In this document: positions 25,534-39,240 of the stretch, piece after piece | How positions within the stretch are numbered: the stretch's first letter is position 1 | How the letters are laid out: the number at the start of each line of letters is the position of its first letter | Assembly: GCA_964007475.1 (NCBI GenBank) | Contig: OZ023274.1 | Span: forward strand, 79,619,303 to 79,683,302 | Direction: 5' to 3' | Origin: Hybos culiciformis | Lineage: Eukaryota; Arthropoda; Insecta; Diptera; Hybotidae | Length of the DNA stretch: 64,000 nt | Made by a program: the position numbers and the translations under genes | Notes under the pieces: generated by a model | What the model saw: only the letters and a program-made list of their open reading frames with translations | What the model was told of the DNA's origin: nothing | Databases searched by the model: none

Positions 25534-28500
25534 TATTTTGTCAAAGTGAAAATGATGTAATTTTTTTATGGATTTTATTTTTCTTATAAAAATATAAAAT
25601 ATAATAAAAAAAAAAAAAATTTTTTCAGTCTGGTAAAACACTTATCATTTAATGTTTGTAAACAAAATATAAAGCGAATTAACTTTTTAATGTTTCCCTT
25701 AAGCTATAAAAATGTTAATCGCACAATATTAAAGATACAATTATGTTATGTATATTTTTTATTGCTTTCTCGGTATAAATTTTCTTTCCGAAAAACGAAA
25801 AGTAAAATCAAAAATTTTAGACTAGGAATAAATATTTATTAGGAGCTTCCTTATCGTATTGGAGCTAAGTTGGAAAATAGCTTTTGTAGGATAAGAAAAA
25901 CTAATTTTTTGTTAAAATTGACATAAATATTATATGAAGACTTCAGACCAATTTAAAGCAATCATAATAGATTAGATTGGATCATTTGTATTTAGAATCT
26001 TTTGAGGTTTGACTCGAAACTAAATTATGTTAAGTAATGAGAAATATTACAAGAACATTTATTAATGTGTATACCTATACTATGTAAACTATATATTTTG
26101 AATTTAATAGTGTATTTCAATGAATTTTCTTTTTCAAGTTATTTCAAAAGTTTCTCATTTCCATTGTATTTTTACAATGATTTTCAAAACATTAATATAA
26201 TTCTTTTAAAATTTATTATTTTTAATTTCTCATGTTTGAAATGAAAATTAAAACATTTATGAAATTCTTTTGAAACGAAGAAGAAAAAACGGTAAGGTCT
26301 AGACTTCATATAATTTATAGATATGGTTAAAATTAAAAACATATATAAAGAAAACAAAACAATATTGTTATCATGTTATCAAAAGAAAATTTTCTTATGA
26401 GAATTTTTTTTTTTTAATTTTTACAAATCCATAGCTTGAAAAAATATTGTAAAGACAAAAATATCTGTGACAATATTATACAAATTATAATAATAATTTT
26501 ATTAGATTAGCAGTAGCATAGGTGTAGGTAGTAGAAAAAATTTATAATATTGCTAAGGTTGTTGTATGGAAAATACACTCTTAATTCATTGCAGAACGTT
26601 TCTAACTTTTAGTTATACATATTTTTCTATTTATGACTAATACGAAAGTAAATTTTTATTTTTATTTTAGTCTGTGCGATGCGTTATCAATTCCTGGGTG
26701 ATTCAATTTCAATGCTGTAATCTACATTTTTATTAGTTTTTATGCTAACACAAAGAATCTTCAATTCATTGTATATACATGTAGAAAAATCTTGAGAAAA
26801 ATAAGTATATATTCAATATTTGAATTTAAATCACATCGTCTCAAGAGTTTATTATTTTTATTTTTTTTTATTTTTTTAAGTTTGATTTCTCAGGAATAAA
26901 AAAATTATTTTAATTATATGTATGTAAGTATATATAAGAATTCCGAATAGTACACTCGTACCAGTATAAAAGTATATAAAAGTATATATTCTCATTCTAT
27001 GAAATTAATTAATTTAACTTTAATCTTTTCTGAATTTCAGAAATTAAATCGTTTAAGTATTTTTTTTTGAAAAAGTGTTAAAAAATTATTTTGTGGGTTT
27101 TTCCTAATTAGTGAATTTTATATGAACATTTTTCCCACTCATAACAAAATTAATTTTCAGGTGACAAAATACCTTAAATATAACCTGTAGCAAATTTTCA
27201 AAAACAAAAAAAAACCCGAAAGAATTATTAAATTAAATTTAATGCAAATATTTTGGTTTTATGAATTAGGTTTTAGGTATTATAGATAAGCCTGCATACA
27301 TTTTGCGTACATAAATTTTTCGTAAAAGAGAAAATTTCTTTTAAACCTCCAGTAATAATTAATTTTTTTATTTAGTTGGCCAAAGGGTCTTTGTTCAGAT
27401 ACAAAAAGCATCATATTATAGAAATGAACGTAAATTGCAAAAAGACGTCATTCCTGGTGGGGTCATTGTGGTTTTGCATAAAATGCAGATTAAATTTTGG
27501 AACATCATTGAATTAATTTCAGATTTTCAGACGATAATATTTGATTTATCTAGATTTAGTTATAATATGTCTTTCATACACATGTTTCTATTGTTTGTTC
27601 GAAACCACATTCTTTTTTATATCTTATAAAGAAACAAAGTAATGAAAATATAATGGTTATCTTGTTATGTTATTAATTTCCGATCGACATAAAATGTTGT
27701 TTTTTTTTTTTCATCTTAAGACAGCTAATGAAAAACTTATTAACGTCAATTTGTCTGGAGACCAAATTTATATTAAGAAACGATAATCCTTTTCTGATGT
27801 ATTTATAATTAATATTATATGTGAATAAGATATGAATAGGCATATGTAACTTATAATCCTTTTATACAGCAGCATTACAGATATAAGCATATAAGAACTC
27901 TTACATATGTTTAATTAATCATTAGCAAAGTTTAAAAAAAAAATATTTATATTTAACTAAGATTTTGTTGGACAGGTCAGAAATTACAAAAATATGTGAA
28001 TTGATAATAGTTTTACTTATCATCAAAGCTTTCTACTTTCATGCTATCTCAAGCCAATCTACTCAAAATCTGAAAAAACTTAATTCAATTAAATGTCCCC
28101 AAAAATAATTCTCATATAAATTAATTAGCCGACTAAGCCTTTGTATACATAATATATCATATATAAAAAAAAAAATTATTAACCCATTTCACATAAGGTA
28201 ATAGAAATATAGTGGCAACAAAAAACTTTACATACCCGAGAATTTAATTCTTAAGATTAATATTTACATGTATCTTGTATCTACTATGCAATTATAAGTA
28301 CAAAAATGTAATGTAAAAAAACAAAATTGTAATACATTAAATAATAAAATTTTAAAATTATTTACAAAAAAAAAAATACTTGTTACTTTTAAATTATCAC
28401 ATTAAAACAAAGAGAGAGATTTATTTATATACATATATATTTTTTATTTTGTTCTAGAATTCTTTGAGTACAAATTTAGACTAATTATCTTTTGTGGCTT

Positions 28501-28744
28501 AAAAATTAAAAAATAAACGACTTTTATGTTGTAATTCAATTCTTTTTGTATTTTAATTTAAAGAATTTTTATAGTTAGAAGTTTTAGTTTAGATGGGGTC
28601 ACTTTGTTGTGAATCTGTTTTAAATTTAAATCACTTAATTTTAGAATTTTAGTACATATTAAAAAAATTAATAATTTATTGGTTAATGTTTTTGCGGACA
28701 AAATGAAAATGTGATTTAAAATTAAAGATTGATTCGTAGTGTTA

Positions 28745-29060
28745 AAGCCATCTAGGTGAACATGCTTTGTGTACTGTCTGATCAGTCATGCCGCTGCTCG
28801 AGGGTGAAAAGATACATTAGTCCATTTTATCTACAAATCAATCCATTTTATCTGCATATATCAAACCAGGAAGCTGATGCAATACATAAGCACCGCCGGT
28901 TGCATTTAGCTTCCCTTGACCTTTATCGCGATTAAGCTATGGTTACGAGTATTTAGTGGCAGCGAAACAGATCGAAAGAGCTAATTGGAAGCTCTTCCAA
29001 CCAACCAAATGTTAAACTATTGTCCTATACTTCCTAGCTATCAATCTGGCAGTCTCAATG
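28745..29060. promoter_or_regulatory. Sequence-complex island: candidate enhancer or alternative 5' exon
   Basis: About 300 bp of mixed composition without homopolymer runs stands out from the AT-rich DNA on both sides. It contains two identical TCCATTTTATCT blocks 21 bp apart (28821, 28842), each with a GATA-factor core (TTATCT). Also visible are an inverted repeat GGAAGCT..TGCAA / TTGCAT..AGCTTCC (28869-28914), a nuclear-receptor-type half site with extension (TGACCTTTATCG, about 28918), and a perfect TTGGAAG-CT-CTTCCAA inverted repeat (28985-29000). A 57-codon ATG frame (28762-28935) is open across part of it. Conserved non-coding DNA is my inference from composition only. Confidence 0.4.
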
Positions 29061-29944
29061 TTTGCTAATCTTCAATTTTACCGAGTATTATTCGAAATTA
29101 ATACATTTTGTTACTTAAAACAAATTTAAACTTATTTATCACAAGATCGTTAAATACAGAAATAAAAAAAAAATATTCTTTTTAATTGCGTTTTTAGAGG
29201 AACATACAAAATAAACATAATTTTTTTTTTTTGTTATTTAAAAAAGTGCAAATACCTTTTTGGTTTAATTGAGTTCGTATCATAAAATAAATTTTAAGCA
29301 AAAAATAAAAAACACTGTACGTACTTACAAAAGAAAACTTTTTACTAATTTTCAATTACAATTTTTTTTTTCTTTTAATATTTTGTAAAAATAATGTTTT
29401 TTGTTAATTTTATCTAGCGAGTAAAAAACATAAAATGAGCAAAACATTTTCATTAAATAATAACAAAAAAAAAATTGAGTTTTTGTTAATTAGCAGCAAG
29501 ACAGCAAAAGTACCACAGTTATGTTTACTAAAATCTCTAATTATGAAATTTTTGTAAAAACTCTTGTATTAAAAAATTTAAATACCTTTGATGTCAATAA
29601 ACATAACATTCCATGATTTATACATTTTGGGAAAATTCTGCGTTAGCGTTAAAACTATGACTTACCTTGAATTTTATTTAGTCCCTTAAACCTCCAAAAA
29701 TTTAAAAATTTTATTCGTATTATATAAAAAATGTTCAAATTTATGTAAATATTTCGTTTTCGGGACGGACGATTCTATAGTGTTTTGAAGTCTAAGTTTT
29801 AAATAATCCTTATTACACTAATCCTTCTTTGCAGAAATAGGGACCATACTTGAATTTATATTGTGTGGCCATACGATTATGATTGTTTAAAGATTTTTTA
29901 AAAAATTTATGTAAACGATTCGATAATTTATTAAAATTCTGGTA

Positions 29945-30278
29945 CACAGGGAAAAAAACTCGATGGAAAATCAACTATCAAAGAAGATTACAACTAAAAC
30001 TCCGATATTTTATGTTATAGTATTTGCTGTGAATAAACTTATATCAAATGAATTGCAGTAAAAGATGCTATACCAAAATTATAGCAAAGAATAAATTACA
30101 AAAAATATTTTTTATAGAAAATTATTTTCTGAAATTTATATAACATATATATTAAAAAAATTAAAAGCATGATATTTTTTCCTTGTTACGACAAAAGTCG
30201 TTCACTAGTTCGATTTGACCTGTACACATACAAGATATATAGAATTTATTGCTGCGGTGCGGTAGATATATGTTTTTG
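29945..30278 (-). repeat. Dispersed repeat family, copy C (reverse orientation)
   Basis: Read on the minus strand, the family core appears (CCGCAGCAATAAATTC, then AGGTCAAATCGAACTAGTGA), and the conserved terminus ATTTTCCATCGAGTTT lies at the low-coordinate end (plus-strand CACAGGGAAAAAAACTCGAT from 29945). TA precedes it at 29943-29944. Confidence 0.68.
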
Positions 30279-31387
30279 CATAGTCCCACGACACGCAAAT
30301 GACATTAGGAATATTACAACTTTATAATTGTATAAGCTCCAAAAATTAAAATCTATCTATAGCGTAATTATACTAGAAATAAAAAAAATAATTATAACAT
30401 TTCAAAAAAAAAAAATATCCCAAATCACTTTTTGAGCTCACGTTGTTTTCAAGTAAACGAAAATTATTTAAATTATAATTTTAATTAATTATGCGGACAT
30501 TTTATTTCCCAACTTAATTAAAATTGCAATGCTAATCATATATATTTTAAACGTTATTAAAATTAACAAAAAAAATTAATTCTTAACGTTGTCGTCGTCC
30601 ACCCATAACTTTTATAGGGTTATGCAAAATCAACATTAATGTCAAATTTAATTATTGACAAATTTTTTAAAGGTTATTGTTCCATCACTTTTAATTTATT
30701 TTATCTAAAAAGCTTAAAGTTGTCATGTAATTATGTAAAAATTTGTGTTTTTTTTTTTTTGTTTTTGGTATTTCCGTCACATTTCATTGCGCAATGTGTA
30801 CATATTATGATTTAAAAATATGCACATAAATATTTTTGTTTTTTTTTTTTTTTTGTTTTCAATTTGGCAGAAATAACTATTTAAGATGTACCTGAGTGAT
30901 CAACAATTTTGATAAATTTATGGCGCTTGTTAATTTATTCTCATGAATACTCAATTATCAACAGCACTAACTGTAGGGAAGTAGAAAAAAATAAACAAAA
31001 AAAATATCTGCTAAAAAACATAATCTAAACAGTAAGCCAGATATTTTTTATAATGAATGCGCAAATTTAATTTTCAATTTTATTTACGTACATAATTTTC
31101 GTATGAACAAAAAAAACAAATAAGCTTAAGCCGATCAGAGGTATTGGACGCATTATAAATGAATTACTACAGATATAGTGTGCCGCCAAATATGTTAGTT
31201 TCAATCATTGAATAGAAACATTGCTAAATTTCTGAAAATTTGAATGTGAATGATTTCCATAGTATTTATCTTCACTCGTTTTTTGACGGTAAAATAAATT
31301 TTTGATTTTTAGTCTTCAAAAAGTGAACGTCAATGCTTGGTGAGATGACATTACTGACCCTAATATCAAAATATAAGCTTAAAATAA

Positions 31388-31449
31388 GTAGATAGTTTTC
31401 AATACTCTCAAGTAGATAGTTTTCAATACTCTCAAGTAGATAGTTTTCA
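31388..31449. repeat. 24-bp tandem repeat, three copies (last partial)
   Basis: The unit GTAGATAGTTTTCAATACTC+TCAA starts at 31388, 31412 and 31436. The first two copies are identical and the third diverges after GTAGATAGTTTTCA. Confidence 0.9.
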
Positions 31450-32557
31450 GTTTTTTGAGTGCCAAATCTTTTTTAGATTTGAATTATTGTTACATATAAA
31501 TCTAAATAACCCTGCTATTAACAACAATTCAAAATAAAATGTTTAAAACTGGTATACCTACTGGGTATACCAAAAAAACATTTTGTAGAAAGTAATGTTG
31601 AAAACCGTTTTTAGGTTTAACTAAACGTAACTGGAATTAAATACGTATAATTCAAGCTATGCAAAAAGCTCTTAACACATTTTCATTTTTCAATTTCCCT
31701 ACTCTATGCGTTTTCAATTTTCCCTTTATACACAAAAAAAAAAATCAAAAAAATAAAATATTAAAAAAAAAACTACAGTAGTAGTAAAATAAAACTGGAT
31801 TTACTTTAATGCTTTTACAAGTTGAATTTTTTTATGAAAAAAAAAATAAGAAAAATTTAAACATAATTTTTTTTTAATTCAGTTTTTTATCATCTTTGTA
31901 AGCATAAAGTTACGTTTTTTTTTTCGTGTTTTTGTTGTCGATCTTTTTCATATCAATTCAAATCGTGAAATACAAAACCGCAAGAAATTAAAAAAAAAAA
32001 AATACAAAATTATTAAAATTATTCGGATTTAATCCAAAAATTGTTTGCCACCCACTCAGTATACAGATTTTAATTCAATTTATTGATTATTATTTTCTAT
32101 AAATAACTTATTTTATAATCAACAAATGGTTTTTCAATGTAAAAAAAAAAATAATTATTATAATAAAAGCTCTATTTTTGTGACAATGCCGGACTTTATA
32201 TTTGCGACGCGCCGCGACATTGAAGTTTAATGTTAAAAATTTATCACGATAATTTAATCAAATTTTTAATAATATTCAAATAATAATAATAAAAAGGGCG
32301 GTTTTTAAATTGAATTTTTTTTTTTTAATTGAAGTTTACTAAATGTGAATGCGATATTGTGTTAAAATGGAACTTATGTAATGTGTCTGTACTTGAACAA
32401 AAAATTAAAAAAAAGAATTTAGTAATAAAAAATAAGTTAAATAAAAACTTAAAAGATTCTGCTTAAAGTTAATTTGACACATTGGTCATCTGTGAAAAAA
32501 AAAATCTTCAAAAAGTTTCATAAGTCTTCGGGTGTTTGACATGTAGTCCCTATCCTA

Positions 32558-32870
32558 CCCTGAAAAAATAGATAACTGTGGCAGCTATATATTTTCTGTG
32601 TATTTTTCGGTATGTACATAGTATACTCAGTTTTTTGCTAACTAGTGGACGACGTTAGCAAAATTTGGTATTTGTCATAGCAAGGAAAATAGCTAATAGT
32701 CTCACATTTTAATATATCTAATCTATTCATATGATTATAACAATATTTGTCATAAAAATTCCAGAAACTCATTTCAGAGCTCATACTACCAGCAAATATT
32801 ACATTTTTGTTATAACTTAACAGTTGTTGCTTATAGCAGATTTTCCGATGAATTTTTGTTTTTTCGAGTG
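32558..32870 (+). repeat. Dispersed repeat family, copy D (both ends visible, TA flanks)
   Basis: The copy starts CCCTGAAAAAATAGATAACT and ends ATTTTCCGATGAATTTTTGT...TCGAGTG. It has short imperfect inverted ends (CCCTGAAAAAA / TTTTTTCGAGTG) and TA on both sides (32556-32557 and 32871-32872). This is the best-delimited copy, 313 bp. A TA duplication would suit a Tc1/mariner-type mechanism, but TA is common in this DNA. Confidence 0.7.
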
Positions 32871-35800
32871 TAGAATCCTTAATTAAATTTTTTGTTCACA
32901 AATCATAGAAAAACCGATCATAATGTTTGTCTTTCTGCATTTTGGATTTTAATTTTTAATTCATTTATCTTCCAGACAGAATGTACCATTCATAATACTA
33001 TTCCAAAAATTACTAAAAATATCCTTAAAAAAAAATAATTTTTTTTTTGATAATTCATTGGTACTAAAATAACAAAAAAAATTCTAAACTATGTATATTT
33101 TACATCAGGCGTTTTTTTTTTTGGTCATAAAATAAAATTATGTGAATATTTAATAAAATTTAATTAAAATTGGCTTCTTTTAAGACTCAGGTGTATTGTA
33201 ACAGAGAACAGCAACGATATATTAATTGAGAGAAGAAAAAAAAATAAGAAGGAAATTAAAGTAATAAAAATTTAAACAGGAAGGAAAATTCATTAAAGTA
33301 TTTTTTCTTCATTTTTCATATTTGCGTTAGAAATAAACATAAAAAAAAAGTTTCAATTAATGGTTAATTTAATAAAGAAAAGAAAACATATAATAATTTT
33401 ATATTTTTTTTAAAAAAAAAAAGAGCAAAAATTTTAATGTTAGAAATTCGTTTATGTTAATTACATTAAAAAAAAATATATATTTTAGTAAAAAAAAAAA
33501 AAATCTTTTTGGCGCCAACTTATTTAATTAAATTATGCTACCCCAAAGGGGTGGGTATGATTTTCATAAGAAAAAGTCATTTAAACGCCGAAATAAGGTA
33601 AATGATATGGTCATTATGTTTTTTAATAATATATACATAATTCTTTTTTTTTTTATTAAATATCTATTTTGCAGTTTACACAACTTGGAATATGGAAAAT
33701 TAATAAAAATAAAAAATGGATTTGGTTTTTTTATTTTTTTTTTTTATTATTATTGCTTCTTTAAAAAGAAATCTGTGTTTCAAAACGAAAAAAAAAATGC
33801 ATATTTTTTTTTAATAGGATTTTAACAGCTTAAAATTTAGGTTGGGACGAGTAAAAAAAAACAAACTTTAAAAACTTTTAAAATCAAAACAAAAAAAAAA
33901 TTCCTCAAGCATAATATTAAAAGATAACTTTTTTTTTTATTTATTTGCTTATGATAATAATTAAAAACTGTACCAATACTAAGTACTTGAAAAATAAATT
34001 AAAAATTTCATTATTTTGTATACCATAAATAGAATTTCTGTTTTTATCGCCACTATATTTGTTATTTTCAATTTAAAAACTATATTTTATGTTTTTTTAA
34101 CGTTGCGGTCTTATCTTGTTACCATAGATATTTTGCACGCTCCAATAAATATAATATTTATAATTTTTATACGAATATCTATTTATTAGTATATATTTTC
34201 ATTCATTAAAATTATACACTAAAATAATATATAATGAGAAATAAGTCTAAAATTTATTCTCATATACCTATAAGTAGTTTATTTCTACGACTATATATAT
34301 AGTATATTTATAATTATGATAAGATGTACTTAAAGCTTTCTAGAATTATGATTTTTTCTCACTAAAAACTTAAATTTGCAGAAATAAAAAATGAAAAATA
34401 AAAAATATTAATATATGAAAATGATGTTTTGTTCCTTTGTACAAACGGGAATATCTTTTGTTTTAATCAAAGAATATTGTACTTTGAAAAAATTATGTAT
34501 ATGATGAATAGTGAATGACTAAGTGCATTTTTATTTTTGCGTGTTAAAAAATTTTTTTATTTTTTTTAATTGTTCTAAAATAAAAATAAAAAATAAGTAA
34601 AAGACATTGAGATGAGCTAAATATTTTCTAGAATTATTAGAATAATCTAGTAAAAACAAAAAAACCTCATTATCATAGATTAATGTCGCTAATATTGGCT
34701 TAATACTAAAATGTCAACAGTATTAACGCAGTATCTTAGGTGTTAAGTTTAAAAATAGTTTTAAGATAAATATTTTGCATAGAATTATTCCAACAATATT
34801 AAAAGTTACTATTAATACAAAATCAGAACGCAAAACAATTGTAGAGGCGAATGTAATATGAATTAAAATACGAAAAGTTCCGTAACTCATTTATAGGTTC
34901 TATTCTACATCTTTTTAGCTTCAAGATTGACAGAGAAATTTTACTTTATATTAAAAAAATATTTCTACTCTGAAGTAGATTTCAGTTCTCCATTATAGTC
35001 ATTCAAAGAACTGAAATATTATTTGATCCAGGTCCCATTAAATCCCTACTAGAATGTCTATAAGACTAAGTGTAGTTTTTTTTTATATTTATGTAAAATA
35101 TAATGTTAACGTTTTTGTGTTATTCATTAAAAGACCAATTTTCCATGCTATTTTTATTTGAAATTTTTCTTAAACTTTAACGAAATAACTTTAAACGGAA
35201 TCAAGGAGATTTAATTTTATTTACTTAAAAAAAAAACTTATTAGCTTTTAATAGCTAAATAATATTTAATTAAAAAAAAAATAATAATGCAATTCTTAAA
35301 TTCAATAATAATAATTTTATCAATTTAACACACTTATTATAATTATTATGTAACCTTCATATTGAAATCATTAATTTTAGGTTAAATAATAGATTAAAAA
35401 TGAAAAAAAAAAATAATTCAAAGATTATTTTGAAAATTTTTCAATAATTTATTCAATTTATGTTCAATTTATGTGTTGATTTGATAATAATAACTAAGAA
35501 AATATAATAACTAAGAAAAACAAAATAATATTAATAGGTAATTGATTTATAGAAAAAACGGTCAATTAAATTCTCTATTTTTGATCAAACAACATTATAA
35601 TTTACAAACAGCTGGCAAATGTTAACTTCAGCTGACAAATGTTTAAGGTTCTGTAAGGCAAATATATTCTGTGGCCAAGATTATGTGAAATGATTTAATA
35701 AAGTTAAATTGAATATATTTATGTCAGTGGATTTATACATGTTGCTCTTATATTCGATAACGAAGAACTTGTCAAAATTATTTTATATCGGTTTCAAATC

Positions 35801-38800
35801 TTTAAAAAAAAAACGTCTTCCAGAAATATTTGCCAAGAAACTCATCATTTGTGACACGATAACAAAATATTAATATTATTATTTTCATAATGAAAGTTTC
35901 TTTCCAATATGTAAAAAATTTAAATTTATACTTTTTATAATAAAAATTTCTCAACTTTATATCTTAACCATATTTATGCGTAAATAATTTTCACAATTTT
36001 TTGTTTTTTTTTATTATTTAAAAGTGTTTATTACAAAATGAAAGTTTAATGAAAATTGATATCATTTCAGTAATCAATATCCATATTTTTACTATACCTT
36101 TTTGATTTACACGATCCACTCTAATTCACAGAAACCAATTTGAACAATATTTATTGGTAAAAATTCCAATATTGGTAATAAATATTTCACATAGAAATGC
36201 AAAATGTGCAAATTGGAATAATTTTTTTTTATCTTGTTGCAATATGAAATATTTATGTATATTTGAAAAACATGTCATGTGAATAGGTTTCACAATATAT
36301 ATATATACATATTTTATTTATCATAAAAGTGTTCAACAACTATGTATGCAATCAAAAATTTAATGTAAAGGAAATAATTTCCATTCCAATCATTTTTTTA
36401 TATAAATATTCAAAAGTTACCGAATTGAATTAATTAATTTTCACGAAATCAGAATCAATGCAACATATAAAAGTTGTAATCAACTTAACATGCAAAAAAG
36501 GATCCATTAAAATAGTGATTTTTTATTAAAAATCTGAATGTTTTTTTTTATTTATTTTTAACAATGTTAATGCGCTTATAGACCTGGTATCTGGACAAGT
36601 GGGCAGATATGTATTTGTACAAATATCTAAATTTTCACAAAGTTATATATATGATAATCTTCTTACTTTACTTTAAATAAATGTTATATAAATAAAAATA
36701 CATATATATAATTTAATCTACTTATAAATGTATTCAAAATAATTTCTATTTAAAGGATTTTTGTATATGTAAACACATTAAAGTCAAATAAATCCACATT
36801 AAACTATTAAAGTGTACAATAATAATTCTTCAATTTAACAATTTAGAAACATCAATAATATAATTAATTATGAAGTTTATTTACAAAATATTTATGTACA
36901 TTTTCCTTTATTTACAAAAAAAAGACTGCTAACATATATTTTGAAAATCTATCTATAAAAAATATTGTTAAATTTTCTAGATATGTTTATGAAAATGAAG
37001 CTAACTTATTGTAACTACCATTTCCTAGAAATTAAAAAGATTTAAAACACAATTATGAAAATTTTGAAATTTACTCAGAGCACAAAAATCGGTTAACCGT
37101 GTCAATTATTATAGATAAATGGGAAAATTTAGCATACATTAAGTTAACTTGTTATCTAATCACAAATGACGTATTAAACAAGATCCAAAAAATATTAAAA
37201 TATAATTCTAACACCAAATCTATTCTATTATAATTGTTTATTGCCATCGCGTGCCAGATATAATTTTATCAATTTGATTAATGCTTTTATTCGAAATAAT
37301 ATTTATAAAGTAGAGTAATATGATTTGTTTACATAAATAAAAATAGATTTAACCAACCATAAATAATTTACGGTTTTGTTTTATTTCAAGCAAAATTTAT
37401 ATATAAATATTATTAATTTAATTTTCATTTTATTTCTATTATAAGAAACGATAATGATTTATCAAAAAGCTTAACAAAAATCATTTTATTCAAAATATAA
37501 ATAATAAGTTTGATTATATACATTTATCTATTTATTAGTATTATAGAAGTTTGAAGTTACGGTTGAAGTAAATTGCAGATTTTTATTTATTGCTGTTAAC
37601 TTAACTGTTAACTTAACACTTTCACTATATAAATCATTAAAAATCGGAGATTAAATTTAATTCTAGTAGTTGTTTAATTTTATCGCATCTCCAAACTGTT
37701 TAATGTCCTTTCTATTCTGTCAAAATTCCATTGTTCCACGTGTTATACCGACAGACTCTGTTAAGAAAAATTCATAAATATTCTCATGAATATAAAAAAA
37801 TATATATTTACTATTTTGTATCTTTTGTTTACAAAATTTTAAAAATAAAAATAAAAGTTTTTGTTGTCAAAAAAATGAAAACATAAGTATATTATGTTGT
37901 ATTATAAAGTAATAAATATTATGTTACAAATTAACAAAACACATAATTGCATAATTTTTAAAATTAATTACCTAACTATTCTATTATTCACTTAATACAG
38001 TATGAAGTTATTATAATTGTGCGAAAGAAAAACTTTTGATAAATATTTTATATTTCACAGCAGATTAAAAAACAACTATATTATCATTATCATTTCACTT
38101 TTTTAATCTAATTCAAAATATATATCTAGTTTATTTATAAATTTACGTCATGAAATCTTTGTACAAAAAACAACTATAAATTAGTTTTAATAATTTTCAG
38201 ACTTTAGTAAGAAGTGTGCTGAATAACAATTAAAATACGTAAAAGTTAAAAGTTCGAATATTCTCCTAAACATAATTAATATGATAATAATTTGTTTATT
38301 AATTTGCTTTAAAGACTGACTGGACCAGTGGATCCTCAGCTCTGAGTTTAATATATGTTGATTTTTTTTAAATTTCTAAACCATAACCAAAAAAGAAAAT
38401 TTTATTCTCGCTATTGGTAAAAAAGTCATCATTGACAAAACCTCTGGAAAATTAATATTTTCTATAATATCCAATTACACTTCTATATAAAAATCACTAC
38501 ATATATATACAATTCTTATTACAGGAAAAAAGAAAATTTCCTGATTATAATTAAATAGATTATTTATTACTTAACCGTAATATGCTTATGTAAAGTGTTA
38601 TCAGATAACTTTTAAGTGTTTTGTCAGTTTTAACGACACATGTTGGTTGTTGTTTATTTTGCAAAAAAACATATATATGTATATATAAAAATGATAATGA
38701 AATAAAAGAGTTAATGAACTCATTTTAATAAAATATTATTTAACATCAATATGAGTGCTGGAAATTTTTATTACACCTGAATAAAAAAAAAAATATATAT

Positions 38801-39093
38801 TCATTTTTTTTTCAATCAGAACCTGTTGATATCACCTTTTTTTTTGTATATTAAATATGTTGCTCTTATTTAAATATTTTTAGAATTCTTATTAATTAAA
38901 TTGATTGTTCACCCACATAAAAAGTGTATATATTACAAAAGAATAGGTAAAACTTCGTTTGAAGTTTTTTTTTTTATATATTTGATCAGAATTTATATAG
39001 AATTTTACACTGATTTCAAATTAAAAATATGTAAACCATACTCTCTATTTATAGACATAGTATTAATTTTTCTTTAAATTAAATTATTTCCAG

Positions 39094-39240
39094 GTACCAG
39101 TAACTTTATGCAATCTGGGCGTTGGTGCAACATTTGGTGAATCAATCCTACACGATTTACCTAGGGATAGTACAGTTGTAACCAAAACAACATGCGAATT
39201 ATTGCGTGTAGAACAACAGGATTTTCGATTAATATGGGAG
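39094..39240 (+). CDS. Epac: Epac (cAMP-regulated Rap GEF), exon encoding the end of a cyclic-nucleotide-binding domain
   Basis: This internal exon of 147 nt (49 codons, phase 0 at both ends) is bounded by a pyrimidine-rich acceptor ending CAG at 39091-39093 and a GTAAGA donor at 39241. The translation contains TLCNLGVGATFGESIL, then PRDSTVVTKTTCELLRVEQQ, and ends DFRLIWE. This is the phosphate-binding cassette (FGE...L..PR.(S/A)T) and C-terminal helix region of a cyclic-nucleotide-binding domain. It resembles the N-terminal CNB of vertebrate Epac2 (FGESIL, LLR.EQ.DF..WEK) more than PKA regulatory subunits. In the family, Epac is a cytoplasmic/membrane-associated exchange factor that loads GTP onto Rap1/Rap2 when cAMP binds. 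The cassette arginine is present, so nucleotide binding looks possible, though affinity cannot be judged. The frame continues exactly into 58843. I see no upstream exon in the window. Confidence 0.9.

Larger units (their letters stand above)
14353..28744. other. AT-rich non-coding DNA, probable upstream Epac intron or intergenic
   Basis: Apart from dispersed-family copy B and the 20.2-kb palindromic element, this stretch holds homopolymer runs and unsupported ORFs: 17493-17684, 22519-22953 (very Lys-rich over A-tracts), 23196-23387 and 23414-23602, and the 25186 frame. A 19-bp tandem duplication, TTTTAATTCTACTGAAATA, lies at about 18301-18338. No exon could be tied to Epac. Confidence 0.55.
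29061..39093. other. AT-rich non-coding DNA immediately upstream of the first Epac exon
   Basis: The 3' end is the intron acceptor for 39094. It contains dispersed-family copies C and D and the 24-bp tandem repeat. I looked for the preceding CNB exon (a GDxxxxWYxxLxGxxxV-like reading) and did not find it here, so the intron probably extends left at least to this boundary. Confidence 0.6.
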
